Source: Flavobacterium sp.
GTDB taxonomy: Bacteria > Bacteroidota > Bacteroidia > Flavobacteriales > Flavobacteriaceae
Direction of reading: 5' to 3'
Length of the DNA: 11,488 nt
Assembly: GCA_012032075.1 (NCBI GenBank)
Contig: JAAURU010000069.1
Span: 1-11,488, forward strand
The notes beneath the pieces are model-generated. The model had not been told where the DNA came from, made no database searches, and worked only from the letters and a program-made list of their open reading frames with translations. The translations under genes and the position numbers were made by a program. Positions 1 through 7,973 of this stretch are shown here, in pieces (the stretch's first letter is position 1; each line of letters starts with the position of its first letter).

Positions 1-1093
1 TGATGTTTGAATCGCAAGGCAAAAGATTCCAATCTACATCAAACAAATTTCGTGTTCTATTACTTTGTGTTGGGTCTTCGGCAAACATTTTATCGGTCAA
101 ACCACCAGGTTGTTGCGCTAAATAATTGAAATGTGTGTAATCGAAATGTAGTGAAGTAGTATTGGTAAACTGATAATTTAAATTAGTAAAAAAGGATTTG
201 GAATCGAATTTAGAATTGGGTCTAAACCCATCCCCTTGTTTATAATTGTAAAAAGAATAATGGCTAAATTTCCCATTAGTTCCACTAAGACTGGTAAAAT
301 TAGTAAACAAATTATATGACCCTAAAGTATTTCTTGTAATTAATTCAATAGGTTTTATACTTGGTTTTTTAATTTTAAAATTAATCATTCCACCAAATTG
401 CGTTCCATATTGTAAAGAAGCTGCACCTCTTACAATTTGAATGGCATCTAAAGCTTCTGTAGGAGTAGCATAATAACTTTCAGGGTAACCCAAAACATCT
501 GCACTAATATCATAATCGTTTTGACGCGTGTTGAAATTTGAAGTACGATTTGGGTCAAGTCCTCTTGCTCCAATTGATAATTGCAAACCACCATCATTAC
601 TTTCATTAATAGTTAAACCAACAACTTGTGCATATACTTGACGGCTATTATTAGTCGCTTTATTTGCTGTAATTTTATCCAGTGAAATTACTTCCGTTTT
701 TTTACCTGCATAAATAGCGGTTTCTTCAATGTCTTTTAATTTATTTAAAGCAAATTGTTTTTCTTTTTCCTTAATAATAACTACTTCAGATAAAGAAGTT
801 ACCAACTCTTCTAAGGTAATCTTAAAATTTTCAAATGCTTTATCAATTACAACTTCCTGAATTTTATAGCCTTGTAAAAAGAAAACAATGGTGTTTTTCC
901 CTTCTTCTATGGGAGTAATTACAAATTCTCCATTTTTGTTACTTCTAACATATTGATAAGTAGTTTTATTGTAAATTTCTACGTTTTCAAGTGGTATGTT
1001 CTCTCTATTTGTTACCTTACCTTTTACACTTTTTTGTGCAAAAGTTGCTACTGATAAGAGTAAAAATAATATGCTAAAAACCTTTGATGTCAT
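1..1093 (-). CDS. FecA-like TonB-dependent outer-membrane receptor, N-terminal part, cut by window edge
   Basis: This is the first 364 codons of an outer-membrane receptor that would import a ligand, probably a ferric chelate, using TonB energy. Residues 1-19 form a signal peptide ending TFA|Q. About 20-105 resemble the carboxypeptidase-regulatory-like (beta-sandwich) domain common in Bacteroidota receptors. About 115-235 are the plug, with LSIGARGLDPNRTSN and AIQIVRGAASLQYGTQFGG, and barrel strands follow. The ATG at 1093 is chosen because the signal peptide starts there. The start overlaps the end of the HTTM gene by 20 bases, so the two are probably co-transcribed and translationally coupled. 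Near the edge the frame reads WNLLPCDSN. Adding one base to the A4 run at 21-24 gives WNLFALRFKH, which fits such receptors better, so a one-base deletion is likely there. The substrate is inferred from the neighbours and from FecA-type similarity, not seen directly. Confidence 0.88.
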   Translation of the reverse strand, partial: MTSKVFSILFLLLSVATFAQKSVKGKVTNRENIPLENVEIYNKTTYQYVRSNKNGEFVITPIEEGKNTIVFFLQGYKIQEVVIDKAFENFKITLEELVTSLSEVVIIKEKEKQFALNKLKDIEETAIYAGKKTEVISLDKITANKATNNSRQVYAQVVGLTINESNDGGLQLSIGARGLDPNRTSNFNTRQNDYDISADVLGYPESYYATPTEALDAIQIVRGAASLQYGTQFGGMINFKIKKPSIKPIELITRNTLGSYNLFTNFTSLSGTNGKFSHYSFYNYKQGDGFRPNSKFDSKSFFTNLNYQFTNTTSLHFDYTHFNYLAQQPGGLTDKMFAEDPTQSNRTRNLFDVDWNLLPCDSNI

Positions 1094-2437
1094 CGTTAAA
1101 GGGTAAAATCCACGTTTTATGTTGGAATGATTCATATTGTTTGGCTAAATCTATATTTGGGTCAATGTATCTTTTGCTTAATCTTCCGTTTAAAGCTACA
1201 TAACTATCCACTTTTATGATTGGATCTTGCATACCAGTTCTTTTATAATGGTTGTGCAAAAAATGAGCGTATTGAAGAATAAAATCTGGCTGGAAAGCCA
1301 TTTGCTTCTCTTGGAAAGTAGTTAAGAATTGGCTATTATCTACAAATTTCTTTTGTTTTGTTTTGGCATCTATAACATAAAATTGGGTATAACCTGCTTT
1401 TTCCATCAACATCACTCTCCATGAAAAGCGATAGCCTTCTTCTGTCCAAAACAATTCATCTTGATAAGCTAAATATCGAAATGGGAAAGCCAATTGGAAC
1501 ACCATAAAAAGAGCAACAATATAGAATTTTAGTTTTGTAATGGCATTTTTTAATTCGAAATCGAATATATTGTTAGTAGCAAAATTATTGAAATCTATTC
1601 TCACAATTTTTGAAATAAAACGAAGCAGTTTTTCGTGAAAACTAGCCTCAAAAAAATCAAGGCACTAATAATCATTACATAAGGAAAAACACCAATAGGA
1701 AACAGAACTTTGGTTAAAATATGGAAAACTACTACTAAGAAGAAAGCAAAGCTTCGCGTTTTTTTGTTTAGAAGTAAAAATGGAATGGCTAAATCGTAAA
1801 TTGCACCAGACCAACTAAATGCATATTGAACCCAACCTTGATGAAATAAGTTCCCTATTAAAGGTAAAATTCGATTGATTAGGTAACCAAATTTTCAAAG
1901 GCATAGCTTTAATAAGCCAATCAGAATTTAATTTTGCCAATCCAGCATAAAAATAAACAATACCTAATAGGAGTTTAATACTATCTATTGTCCAAGAAGG
2001 AATTTCCTGAAATCTAAGTTTTTCATTTTTATAGGCATCCACTGAAAAAGTTGCGTTTGCCGGTAGAAAAATCATGATAAAACTTACTACAGAAATAAAG
2101 TAATAATGATTAAGATAAGTAGTTTTATCGATTAATTCAATGTAAGTAAAACTTAGAAAGAAGGTAATAATTGCAAGTCTATATTTATAACCAATAGCAA
2201 CAAAAAAATGCAGCCAAACCACAAATTAAGAATACTAAATAAGTATAATTTCCCAAAAGGTTTTACCCAATCAAAGCCAAAATAAGTAAAATGAAACTTA
2301 GGTTTAATATATAATTTATCAATCCAGCCAAAGCTAGTAAATCGAATGAGACTGAAAAGCATCATTAAACCAAACGCTAGCCTAAAAAAAGCTAGCGTTA
2401 TGGACTTTGATTTTTTATGTAAATACTTTTGAATCAA
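1074..2437 (-). CDS. HTTM-domain (vitamin K-dependent gamma-carboxylase-like) membrane protein, three frameshifts
   Basis: A polytopic inner-membrane protein of the HTTM/VKGC family. The reading is split over three frames. It is rejoined by one missing base in the A7 run at 2202-2208, one extra base in the TT at 1858-1859 and one missing base in the A7 run at 1650-1656. The repaired protein is about 454 residues, a normal length. Family marks are FTYIELIDKTTYLNHYYF, GLAKLNSDWL, PLKIWLPNQS, VVVFHIL and IGVFPYVMI, lying among many hydrophobic helices; the C-terminal third is soluble-looking. The start is uncertain. No ATG precedes the first helix in frame, so I place it at the TTG at 2437 (reading IQKYLHKKSKS), but an indel at the junction with the upstream gene is equally possible. 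In animals the family carboxylates glutamate using vitamin K. The role of bacterial members is largely unknown, and the substrate here cannot be told. It lies between imelysin and the TonB receptor in one operon. Confidence 0.85.
2373..2399 (-). repeat. 9-bp perfect inverted repeat inside the start of the HTTM coding region
   Basis: AACGCTAGC and GCTAGCGTT are separated by 9 bases and would fold into an mRNA hairpin about 38 bases after the proposed start. It encodes the residues LAFFRLAF of the first membrane helix. No T-run follows, so it is not an intrinsic terminator. It could slow early translation of the membrane protein, or be a chance result of two LA codon pairs around the self-complementary GCTAGC. 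Confidence 0.6.
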
Positions 2438-2452
2438 TTTATTTGATTTTAT

Positions 2453-3565
2453 GTCTCCATCTGCATCAACGTAGTCAACTGTAATATTTAAAGCTTGCAT
2501 CATATCAAGTTTAAAATAAACCACATTTTGTTGCATAGCATCATAACTAGAAAGTAATGCCATATTACTAGCGTTAACTTGAACTGAAAAACTATCGTTA
2601 AGTGAAGCATTAGTAGTATTAATAGTTCCAAATTGAGTATTGATGATCGTACTTAAATTTTGTCCGTTTCTAACTGTTCCTAAAAAATTCAAATACGATT
2701 TTAAACTAGAACCTTCAGTTGTACTATTAAAATGTTTTCCGTTAAAGAAATCTTGAGCACCTTTTATTGCTTCGTTTAATAGCATCTTTGAGACATCATT
2801 TTTGTGAAAAGCTTCAACTTTTTCGGGAAATAAAGTTCCATTAGAAAAAACACCTGCTGGTATTCCTACTTTACCAGCACGAATATCTTTTTCGAAATGC
2901 TTAACAAAATTATTCACCATTCGGTTAACGCTACTGCTAATAGAATTCCCGTTACTACTAATAAAAGTATTTTTGTAAGAACCATTCCAGTCTGTAACTA
3001 CTGAATCAATACTTACTTTTAGTTGATTAGCTATATCAGTAAGATATTGTTTGTATTTGGTTGCATTTGCATTGGTAATATAAAAATTTATTATTTCAGC
3101 ATTTGTAGTAGCTAACCCATTAATCATATAATCAATAGCTGGCAACCCTTGTTTATCATATTGCGATAGTAAAGTAAAGTTGTAATTGCCGTTAGCTATA
3201 TTTGTTTCAATTCCAGCAATATTTGTTGGGTAAATATTAGTTATATTATTCAAATTAATTTCTTCAGCCTTACCAATATTGAAAGAACTTACATATTGAT
3301 AAGCTTTGTACGCTTCTAACCAAGATGTTCTAAGAGCAATTAAACTAACCTCATTTGGATTTGTAACAAAAGTAGTGGTTGCTGTTTTAAGTGTATTTAC
3401 TTTTGTTTGATAGTTTTCATATCTTGGAATAATAATATTATTAGCCCAGTTAGTTAACATTTCAGTTCTATTGAAATTATCTCCAGAAGAACTTGAATTT
3501 TCTGAATCACTTGAGCAAGAAATTAAAACAATAACCGTAGTAATTAAAAAAAACAACTTTTTCAT
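2453..3565 (-). CDS. Imelysin-family lipoprotein
   Basis: A surface or periplasmic lipoprotein of the imelysin-like (M75/IrpA/EfeO-related) superfamily, linked in other bacteria to iron uptake. Residues 1-16 are a lipoprotein signal with lipobox LIS|C17, followed by a Ser/Asp/Glu-rich tether (18-30). Family marks are TSWLEAYKAYQ (80-90), IYPTNIAGIE (111-120), GLPAIDYMI (140-148), KHFEKDIRAGKVGIPAGVF (222-240), AIKGAQDFFNGKHF (266-279) and a final VDADGD (366-371). The GxHxxE metallo-motif of some imelysins is replaced by GLPAIDY, as is usual in Bacteroidota members, so peptidase activity is doubtful. The start at 3565 gives the lipoprotein signal; an in-frame Met at 3679 lies inside the upstream gene and is rejected. 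No stop codon follows the natural-looking end at 2453. The frame continues straight into the HTTM protein, probably because of a nearby sequencing indel. Confidence 0.87.
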
Positions 3566-3580
3566 TTTTAATTTTTTTTG

Positions 3581-3611
3581 CAAAGTTAAATAAATAGATT
3601 TCCCTTGAAAA
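3581..3611 (-). promoter_or_regulatory. Possible internal promoter before the imelysin gene
   Basis: The minus strand carries TAACTTTG at 3588-3581, matching the Bacteroidota -7 box TAnnTTTG. It lies 15 bases from the imelysin ATG, followed by an A-rich leader. The -33 position, 19 bases upstream, reads only TTTT, so the match is partial. It would let imelysin be transcribed apart from the DUF4856 gene. Confidence 0.4.
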
Positions 3612-3618
3612 TATACAA

Positions 3619-3640
3619 CTGTTAAAAATTTAGTTAACAG
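3619..3640 (-). repeat. 7-bp inverted repeat overlapping the DUF4856 stop codon, possible weak terminator
   Basis: CTGTTAA and TTAACAG flank an 8-base AT spacer that includes the stop codon of the DUF4856 gene. On the minus transcript the hairpin is followed by an interrupted T-rich tract only. It may attenuate read-through into the imelysin gene or protect the upstream message. The stem is AT-rich and weak. Confidence 0.35.
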
Positions 3641-4836
3641 TTTGAGCTTGTGCAACTGTGAAACCAAAACGAGTTGCAATTGTAGTTGCCATTGTGTCTA
3701 ACTTCGAATTTAAATAATCAACATCCCATAGTCCATTATTTCCATCCACTAATTCAGCTAAAAGAGCATTTACTTCATTTTTAGAAAAATAAGGAACATT
3801 TGTTGCAGGATTGTTTGTGTAACGCAAAGACATTATAAAGCCATATCCTTCTGAAAGTGCGTGGAATGCTTTTGCTCCGTTATCTGTAGCTAATTTCACT
3901 TTACCTTCTTTTAAATAATATACTGCTCTTACAGCAGGAACAATTGCCAATTTACTTTTAATAATTGCAATTTGCTCATCTCTAACAGTATAATTATTTG
4001 CAACGATTGCAGCTCTACCTTTTCTAAAAGCCAATTCGATATCAGCTTTAACAGTATTAAAATCAGTATCAGCATTTACTTGATTAATATAACTATCCCA
4101 ATATTTTCCACCACCAGCTCCATAAACATAACCATAAGCCTCATCCCATAAATGTTCCATTCTAGTGTAGTTAGTACCTTGTTCTATAACTTTATTAGTA
4201 TTATTAGCTCTGTTAACACCTTCATCTAAAACAGTAGTGCTTAAATAGTTGTTAAAGATTTGATCTAAGAAACAAGCTCCCATCATGCCTTTTAACAAAA
4301 CCTGTTGTGGTTCTAAACCATTTGCAGCAAAAAGACGAACTGAAGAACCGTCTAAATATTTTCCAGCTACATTTGCTGCTGCAGTATTTCCTTGACTTGC
4401 GGCATTAGCATTTATAAATTGAAATTCGAAAAACTTCTAACCTGAGCTTGCTCTACAGTAGAACCAGCTCCACCAAAGTTTACAAAATAATCTCTTGAAG
4501 CAGCTGTTTTATCTCTTAATTGTTTTCCGGAGGTATTAAGTTCAGTTGTTGAAAAGGATTATTTGAATTTGAGTACATATTAGTAAGTACAGAAGCATCA
4601 ACTTGTGTATTAGATACAGCTTGATTCTTTATATAATTACCCATTGCTTCTAACATTAAAATCCTACTCGATTGACCACTATAATCCACAGTAGTAGAAT
4701 TATTTCTTTCAAATGTATAAGTTTCTGGAACTGTAACTTGATTATTTTCTACAATTACATCATCAGTATCTGAACAAGAAGTTACACCTATTAAAGCTAG
4801 TGAAAAAAGACCTAAAAAGATTTTATTAGTATTCAT
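3630..4836 (-). CDS. DUF4856-family lipoprotein, two frameshifts
   Basis: Predicted outer-membrane lipoprotein of the DUF4856 family, which in Flavobacteriaceae commonly sits beside imelysin genes; biochemical role unknown. Residues 1-20 are the signal, with lipobox GVTSC21 and then an acidic SDTDD that may act as a surface-export signal. Family marks are ETYTFERN, TVDYSGQSSRILM, KQLRDKTAASRDYF, LLKGMMGACFLDQIFNNYL, STTVLDEGVNR, MEHLWDEAYGYVYG, RAAIVANNYTVRDEQ, HALSEGYGFIMSLRY and PYFSKNEVNALL. The frame is lost twice. One base is missing in the TT at 4536-4537 (repair gives QLNLNTSGKQLRDK), and one in the A5 run at 4429-4433 (repair gives RSFFEFQFINANAA). The corrected length is 402 residues, normal for the family. 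It is the first gene of the operon, 39 bases downstream of the expected start of transcription, and probably forms a surface complex with imelysin and the TonB receptor. Confidence 0.88.
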
Positions 4837-4878
4837 ATATATTGTTTATTTAGATTTATTAAAAATAATATAACACTG

Positions 4879-4909
4879 CAAAAATAGAAACATTTTTTAA
4901 ATTCACAAA
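4879..4909 (-). promoter_or_regulatory. Bacteroidota-type promoter of the DUF4856-imelysin-HTTM-TonB operon
   Basis: On the minus strand TTTG (4909-4906) is followed after exactly 19 bases by TATTTTTG (4886-4879). This matches the -33 TTTG / -7 TAnnTTTG consensus with ideal spacing. Transcription would begin near 4875, giving a leader of about 39 A/T-rich bases before the ATG at 4836. I saw no convincing Fur box. Confidence 0.7.
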
Positions 4910-5114
4910 TTTTATTTAGAATAAATTAAAATAAATATAGTGTTAAATAATTGTATCTAATAATAATACCTTTGCATTCAAATATTTAAGAATTTTGAAG
5001 CATTACTTATTTTATTTATTGAGACACCTGTGTCCACTAAAAAATAAAACAAATTCAGATATTTTTAAGATATTTAGATTTTAATAATTGAAAATTAATG
5101 CTGCAATATAAACC
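4910..5114. other. AT-rich intergenic stretch with a short palindrome and a direct repeat
   Basis: No coding potential seen. It holds GACACCTGTGTC at 5023-5034 (5-bp arms around CT), the only GC-richer patch here. It also holds AGATATTT twice, at 5057-5064 and 5068-5075, 11 bases apart (one helical turn) on the same face. On the plus strand TACCTTTG at 4967-4974 resembles a -7 box but has no -33 and no gene after it. The palindrome and the repeat could be operators for the operon promoter about 120-150 bases away; this is inference. Confidence 0.4.
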
Positions 5115-5450
5115 TCAAAATAACGCTAAAAAATAAAAAACTATACCTACTAATCCGGTAAACATAGTAATTCCTAATCCAGTTTTATCCTCAATAGCAT
5201 GTTCCAATGCTTTGAATGATGCCATATTAATAGCAACAAACAAAATACTATAAAAAACTAAACTAAAAATGTGGAGTATAAAATAATAAAATCCCTAATA
5301 ACAAAGACGCAACCATAGGAGTGTAAAAAGAAATAGAAGCCATACTAGAATTAGAACCATTCTTTTTACAATACCAAGAAATAAAAAAAAGTATTGAAAA
5401 GGTAGGAAGTAAATAGTATAGTTTTCTATGTATTTTAAGTAATTACTCAT
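5115..5450 (-). CDS. Small three-helix membrane protein of unknown function, two frameshifts
   Basis: This gene appears only after repairing two indels: one missing base in the A4 run at 5397-5400 and one extra base in the A5 run at 5265-5269. The repaired product has 111 residues, from MSNYLKYIENYTIYFLPFS through SFYTPMVASLLLGILLF and YSILFVAINMASFKALEHAI to GLGITMFTGLVGIVFYFLAL. It shows three to four hydrophobic segments and a conserved-looking EHAIEDKTGLG loop. Both frame changes fall where hydrophobic, family-like sequence resumes at once, and the final stop returns to the starting frame, which argues for a real gene. I do not recognise a named family. It starts 27 bases after the HMG-CoA lyase stop with no promoter between, so it is probably the last gene of a pyrD-lyase-membrane protein transcript. 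Confidence 0.6.
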
Positions 5451-5477
5451 AATTTATTACTTAATTTAATTAAAAGA

Positions 5478-6342
5478 TTAATGATAATTGTCAAAAACTT
5501 TTAAAGCCTCATTATAAGCACTTTCAAAGCTTATAGGATGACAGTTTGTTATTGCTTTTTTTGTTGTAAAGTAAGAAAGTAATTTTTCTGTTGGCATGTT
5601 TCCAGTTAAGTCGTCTTTAGCCATTGGGCAACCACCAAAACCTTTAATCGCTCCATCAAATCTTACACAACCAGCTTTGTAAGCAGCATCTACTTTTTCA
5701 AACCAAGAATTTGGAGTAGTATGAAGATGAGCTCCAAATTCGATAGTTGGATATTTAGAAATTAAATTTGAAAACAAATAATCAATTACCTCTGGTGTTG
5801 AACTTCCCACAGTATCAGAAAGAGATAAAAATTTTCACACCCATGTTGGCCAATTTTTCAGTCCACTCACCTACTATATCCACATTCCAAGGATCACCAT
5901 AAGGATTACCAAAGCCCATTGAAATATAAGTGACAACTTCTTTATTAGAAACCTCTGCTATTGCTAAAATTTCTTGCAATGTAACAATAGATTCTGCAAT
6001 GGTTTTGTGTGTATTACGCATTTGGAAATTCTCAGAAATAGAAAAAGGAAAACCTAAATATCGAATTTCAGGATGAACAGAAGCTAATTCTGCACCTTTT
6101 GTATTCGCTATAATTGCTAACAATTTACTGCTAGATTGAGATAAATCTAAATTTGCCAATACTTCAGCAGTATCTTGCATTTGAGGAATAGCCTTTGGGG
6201 AAACAAAACTTCCAAAATCAATTGTATCAAAACCTACTCGTAAAAGTGATTGAATGTATTGCACCTTCTTTTCAGTAGGTATAAAATCCTTTATGCCTTG
6301 CATAGCATCTCGAGGACATTCTATAATTTTGATGTTTTTCAT
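5478..6342 (-). CDS. Hydroxymethylglutaryl-CoA lyase, one frameshift
   Basis: Cleaves 3-hydroxy-3-methylglutaryl-CoA to acetyl-CoA and acetoacetate (EC 4.1.3.4), the last step of leucine breakdown; called mvaB in some bacteria. It is a DRE-TIM/HMGL-like barrel. Key residues are present: ECPRDAMQG (R11, D12), GSFVSPKAIPQMQD (about 44-57), SDTVGSSTPE (175-184), the metal-binding HLH (H205, H207), and the active-site loop GFGGCPMA (C238) followed by GN248. One extra base in the A5 run at 5827-5831 breaks the frame after MGVKI. Removing it gives KILSLSDTVGSS and a 287-residue protein, the normal length. The active-site loop reads KDDLTGNMPTE in place of the classic GASGNVATED, so this is a divergent but complete member. 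It begins 30 bases after pyrD stops. Confidence 0.9.
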
Positions 6343-6349
6343 GTGTAGC

Positions 6350-6380
6350 CAAAGATAAAAAAGAATTCTATTTTACGAAA
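6350..6380 (-). promoter_or_regulatory. Possible promoter between pyrD and the HMG-CoA lyase gene
   Basis: TATCTTTG on the minus strand (6357-6350) matches the TAnnTTTG -7 box, and about 19 bases upstream TTTCG partly resembles the -33 TTTG. It lies seven bases before the lyase ATG, so the transcript would have almost no leader. It overlaps the end of pyrD. The match is suggestive only. Confidence 0.35.
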
Positions 6381-7398
6381 TCGTTTTAGATTTTAAAATA
6401 GCTTTATTAATGTCTTTAATTAACTTTGGACCTTTATAAATAAATCCTGTATATAATTGTACTAAACTAGCACCAGCTTCAAGTTTTTCCAATGCATCTT
6501 TTGCAGTATGAATACCTCCAACACCAATTATAGGAAAGGATTTATTACTTTTTTCAGAAAGAAAACGAATTACTTCTGTGGAACGATTAGTCAATGGTTT
6601 TCCTGAAAGTCCTCCCATTTCTACTTTATTTTTAGATTGTAAAGCTTCTCTAGAAATGGTAGTATTGGTTGCAATAACACCAGCAATTTTTGTTTCATTA
6701 ACAATATCAATGATATCTAATAATTGCTCGTTTGTTAAATCGGGTGCAATTTTTAGTAGAATTGGTTTTGAAATTTGTTTTTTAAAATTTGCATTTTGCA
6801 ACTCTTGCAAAAGAGTTGTCAATGGTTTTTTATCTTGTAGTTCTCGAAGGTTTGGAGTATTTGGAGAACTTACATTCACTACAAAATAATCTACATAAGG
6901 AAATAGCGCTTCAAAACAAATTTCATAATCTTTTACAGCATCTTCATTTGGAGTTATTTTATTTTTGCCAATGTTTCCACCAATTAAAACTCCGTTATTT
7001 TGTTTTAATCGTTCAACAGCTTCAAGCACTCCTTCATTATTAAATCCCATTCTATTAATAATAGCACTATCTTCTTTTAACCGAAACAAACGTTTTTTTG
7101 GATTTCCTTCTTGACCTTTTGGTGTTAGTGTTCCAATTTCGATAAAACCGAAACCAAAATTAGATAACTCTTTATATAGTTTAGCGTCTTTATCAAAACC
7201 AGCTGCTAAACCTACAGGATTTTTGAATTTTAAACCAAAAACTTCCGTTTCAAGTCGTTTGTCTTTTACCTCATAAATACTTTTAAAAATGGAACTAAAG
7301 CCAATTGAACTAAAAAAACGAATAACTGAAAAGGTAAAATAATGCACTTTTTCTGGGTCAAATAGAAAAAGTATAGGTTTTATAAGTAGTTTGTACAT
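6373..7398 (-). CDS. pyrD: Quinone-dependent (class 2) dihydroorotate dehydrogenase
   Basis: Oxidises dihydroorotate to orotate with FMN and passes electrons to membrane quinone (EC 1.3.5.2), the fourth step of pyrimidine synthesis, at the cytoplasmic membrane. It has 341 residues and is intact. Residues 1-40 form the amphipathic N-terminal membrane-binding region that marks class 2. The FMN/substrate barrel has NPVGLAAGFDKDA (60-72), EIGTLTPKGQEGNPKKRLFR (87-106), INRMGFNNEG (114-123), NVSSPNTPNLRELQ (175-188) with catalytic Ser178 by alignment to the E. coli enzyme from memory, LKIAPDLT, ATNTT, GGLSGKPL, IGVGGI and LVQLYTGFIYKGP. The ATG at 7398 fits other PyrD starts; an in-frame Met at 7440 would overlap the promoter and is rejected. 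First gene of a likely unit with HMG-CoA lyase. Confidence 0.97.
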   Translation of the reverse strand: MYKLLIKPILFLFDPEKVHYFTFSVIRFFSSIGFSSIFKSIYEVKDKRLETEVFGLKFKNPVGLAAGFDKDAKLYKELSNFGFGFIEIGTLTPKGQEGNPKKRLFRLKEDSAIINRMGFNNEGVLEAVERLKQNNGVLIGGNIGKNKITPNEDAVKDYEICFEALFPYVDYFVVNVSSPNTPNLRELQDKKPLTTLLQELQNANFKKQISKPILLKIAPDLTNEQLLDIIDIVNETKIAGVIATNTTISREALQSKNKVEMGGLSGKPLTNRSTEVIRFLSEKSNKSFPIIGVGGIHTAKDALEKLEAGASLVQLYTGFIYKGPKLIKDINKAILKSKTIS

Positions 7399-7417
7399 GA
7401 TTGTGAGTTGTGTTGTG

Positions 7418-7425
7418 CAAAAATA
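7418..7425 (-). promoter_or_regulatory. -7 box of the pyrD promoter
   Basis: TATTTTTG on the minus strand matches TAnnTTTG, 19 bases before the pyrD ATG. No clear TTTG lies 19 bases upstream; that position is T-rich and falls near the terminator of the preceding gene. This supports pyrD starting its own transcript. Confidence 0.5.
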
Positions 7426-7441
7426 AAGAATAGTAAACAAT

Positions 7442-7464
7442 AAAAAAGCTCCAAATGGAGCTTT
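7442..7464 (-). terminator. Intrinsic terminator after the MBL-hydrolase/165-residue protein operon
   Basis: On the minus strand AAAGCTCC, loop ATTT, GGAGCTTT forms a perfect 8-bp stem that runs into a T-tract. It begins eight bases after the stop codon of the 165-residue protein. It separates that operon from pyrD. Confidence 0.85.
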
Positions 7465-7471
7465 CTATAAA

Positions 7472-7969
7472 TTATTTTTCAACTCTTTGTTTTTCGTAAA
7501 GAACTGTTTCTACCGTTTCAAAATCGGTTGGTTTATCATCATTAAAGAAATATTTAACTAGAATTTGTCCCCAAAGTTCACCGTTTGAAAATTCAGCAAT
7601 AATCCATCTGTGATTTAAAACTTTAGCTTTATTTACAATAAAATTTTTACCATCTATTGGTTCATAAGGTATTAAATAATTCCCTTTCGGATTGGTGTTC
7701 AATTCTATTAAATCTTCATTCACTTTTTCCATTACTTTTAGATAATCTAAATTTCTTTTGTAGTAATACTCTTGCGCATCCTGATCTTTTTGAATATCAA
7801 AATAATCACTATAACCTACAGAAGCAATAGAATCTCTAGCAATTTGTAATCTTTCTTTTCCTAAAACTACTTCTTTTTCTTTAGCATCTAAGATTTTGTT
7901 AGAATTCACATATTGGAAAATATTAAACAATATGGAAAAAATAAACAAGTACATAAAAATATTCTTCAT
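7472..7969 (-). CDS. Conserved membrane-anchored protein of unknown function
   Basis: A 165-residue intact gene. Residues 3-21 are one hydrophobic segment (FMYLFIFSILFNIFQYV), an uncleaved anchor or signal. About 25-50 are charged and helical, compatible with a short coiled coil (KEKEVVLGKERLQIARDS). The C-terminal half, about 95-165, is a compact domain with NHRWIIAEFSNGELWGQILV and YFFNDD. I recall similar small proteins in Flavobacteriaceae, sometimes loosely named hydrolase, but no catalytic motif is visible. Its start lies four bases after the MBL-hydrolase stop and a terminator follows directly, so the two genes form a tight pair. The function is unknown; a role in the envelope is the only thing the sequence suggests. 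Confidence 0.85.
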   Translation of the reverse strand: MKNIFMYLFIFSILFNIFQYVNSNKILDAKEKEVVLGKERLQIARDSIASVGYSDYFDIQKDQDAQEYYYKRNLDYLKVMEKVNEDLIELNTNPKGNYLIPYEPIDGKNFIVNKAKVLNHRWIIAEFSNGELWGQILVKYFFNDDKPTDFETVETVLYEKQRVEK

Positions 7970-7973
7970 AACT

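Noticed and set aside
2202..2208. Phase-variable homopolymer tracts switching the HTTM gene
   Set aside because: A7 tracts are short, and unrelated genes with much shorter runs show the same damage, so programmed switching is not needed.
3566..3679. N-terminal extension of the imelysin to a start at 3679
   Set aside because: It would overlap the end of the DUF4856 gene and bury the lipoprotein signal; the ATG at 3565 gives a clean lipobox.
4837..5114. Fur box before the DUF4856 operon
   Set aside because: I found no sequence close to the GATAATGATAATCATTATC consensus; AT-rich partial matches are expected by chance.
6578..7043. Two overlapping plus-strand open frames (about 103 and 84 codons)
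   Set aside because: They lie wholly antisense to the intact pyrD gene, have no promoter and give low-complexity, Leu/Phe-rich translations.
7399..7440. Upstream start for pyrD at 7440
   Set aside because: The extra 14 residues cover the -7 box; known PyrD proteins start like the ATG at 7398.
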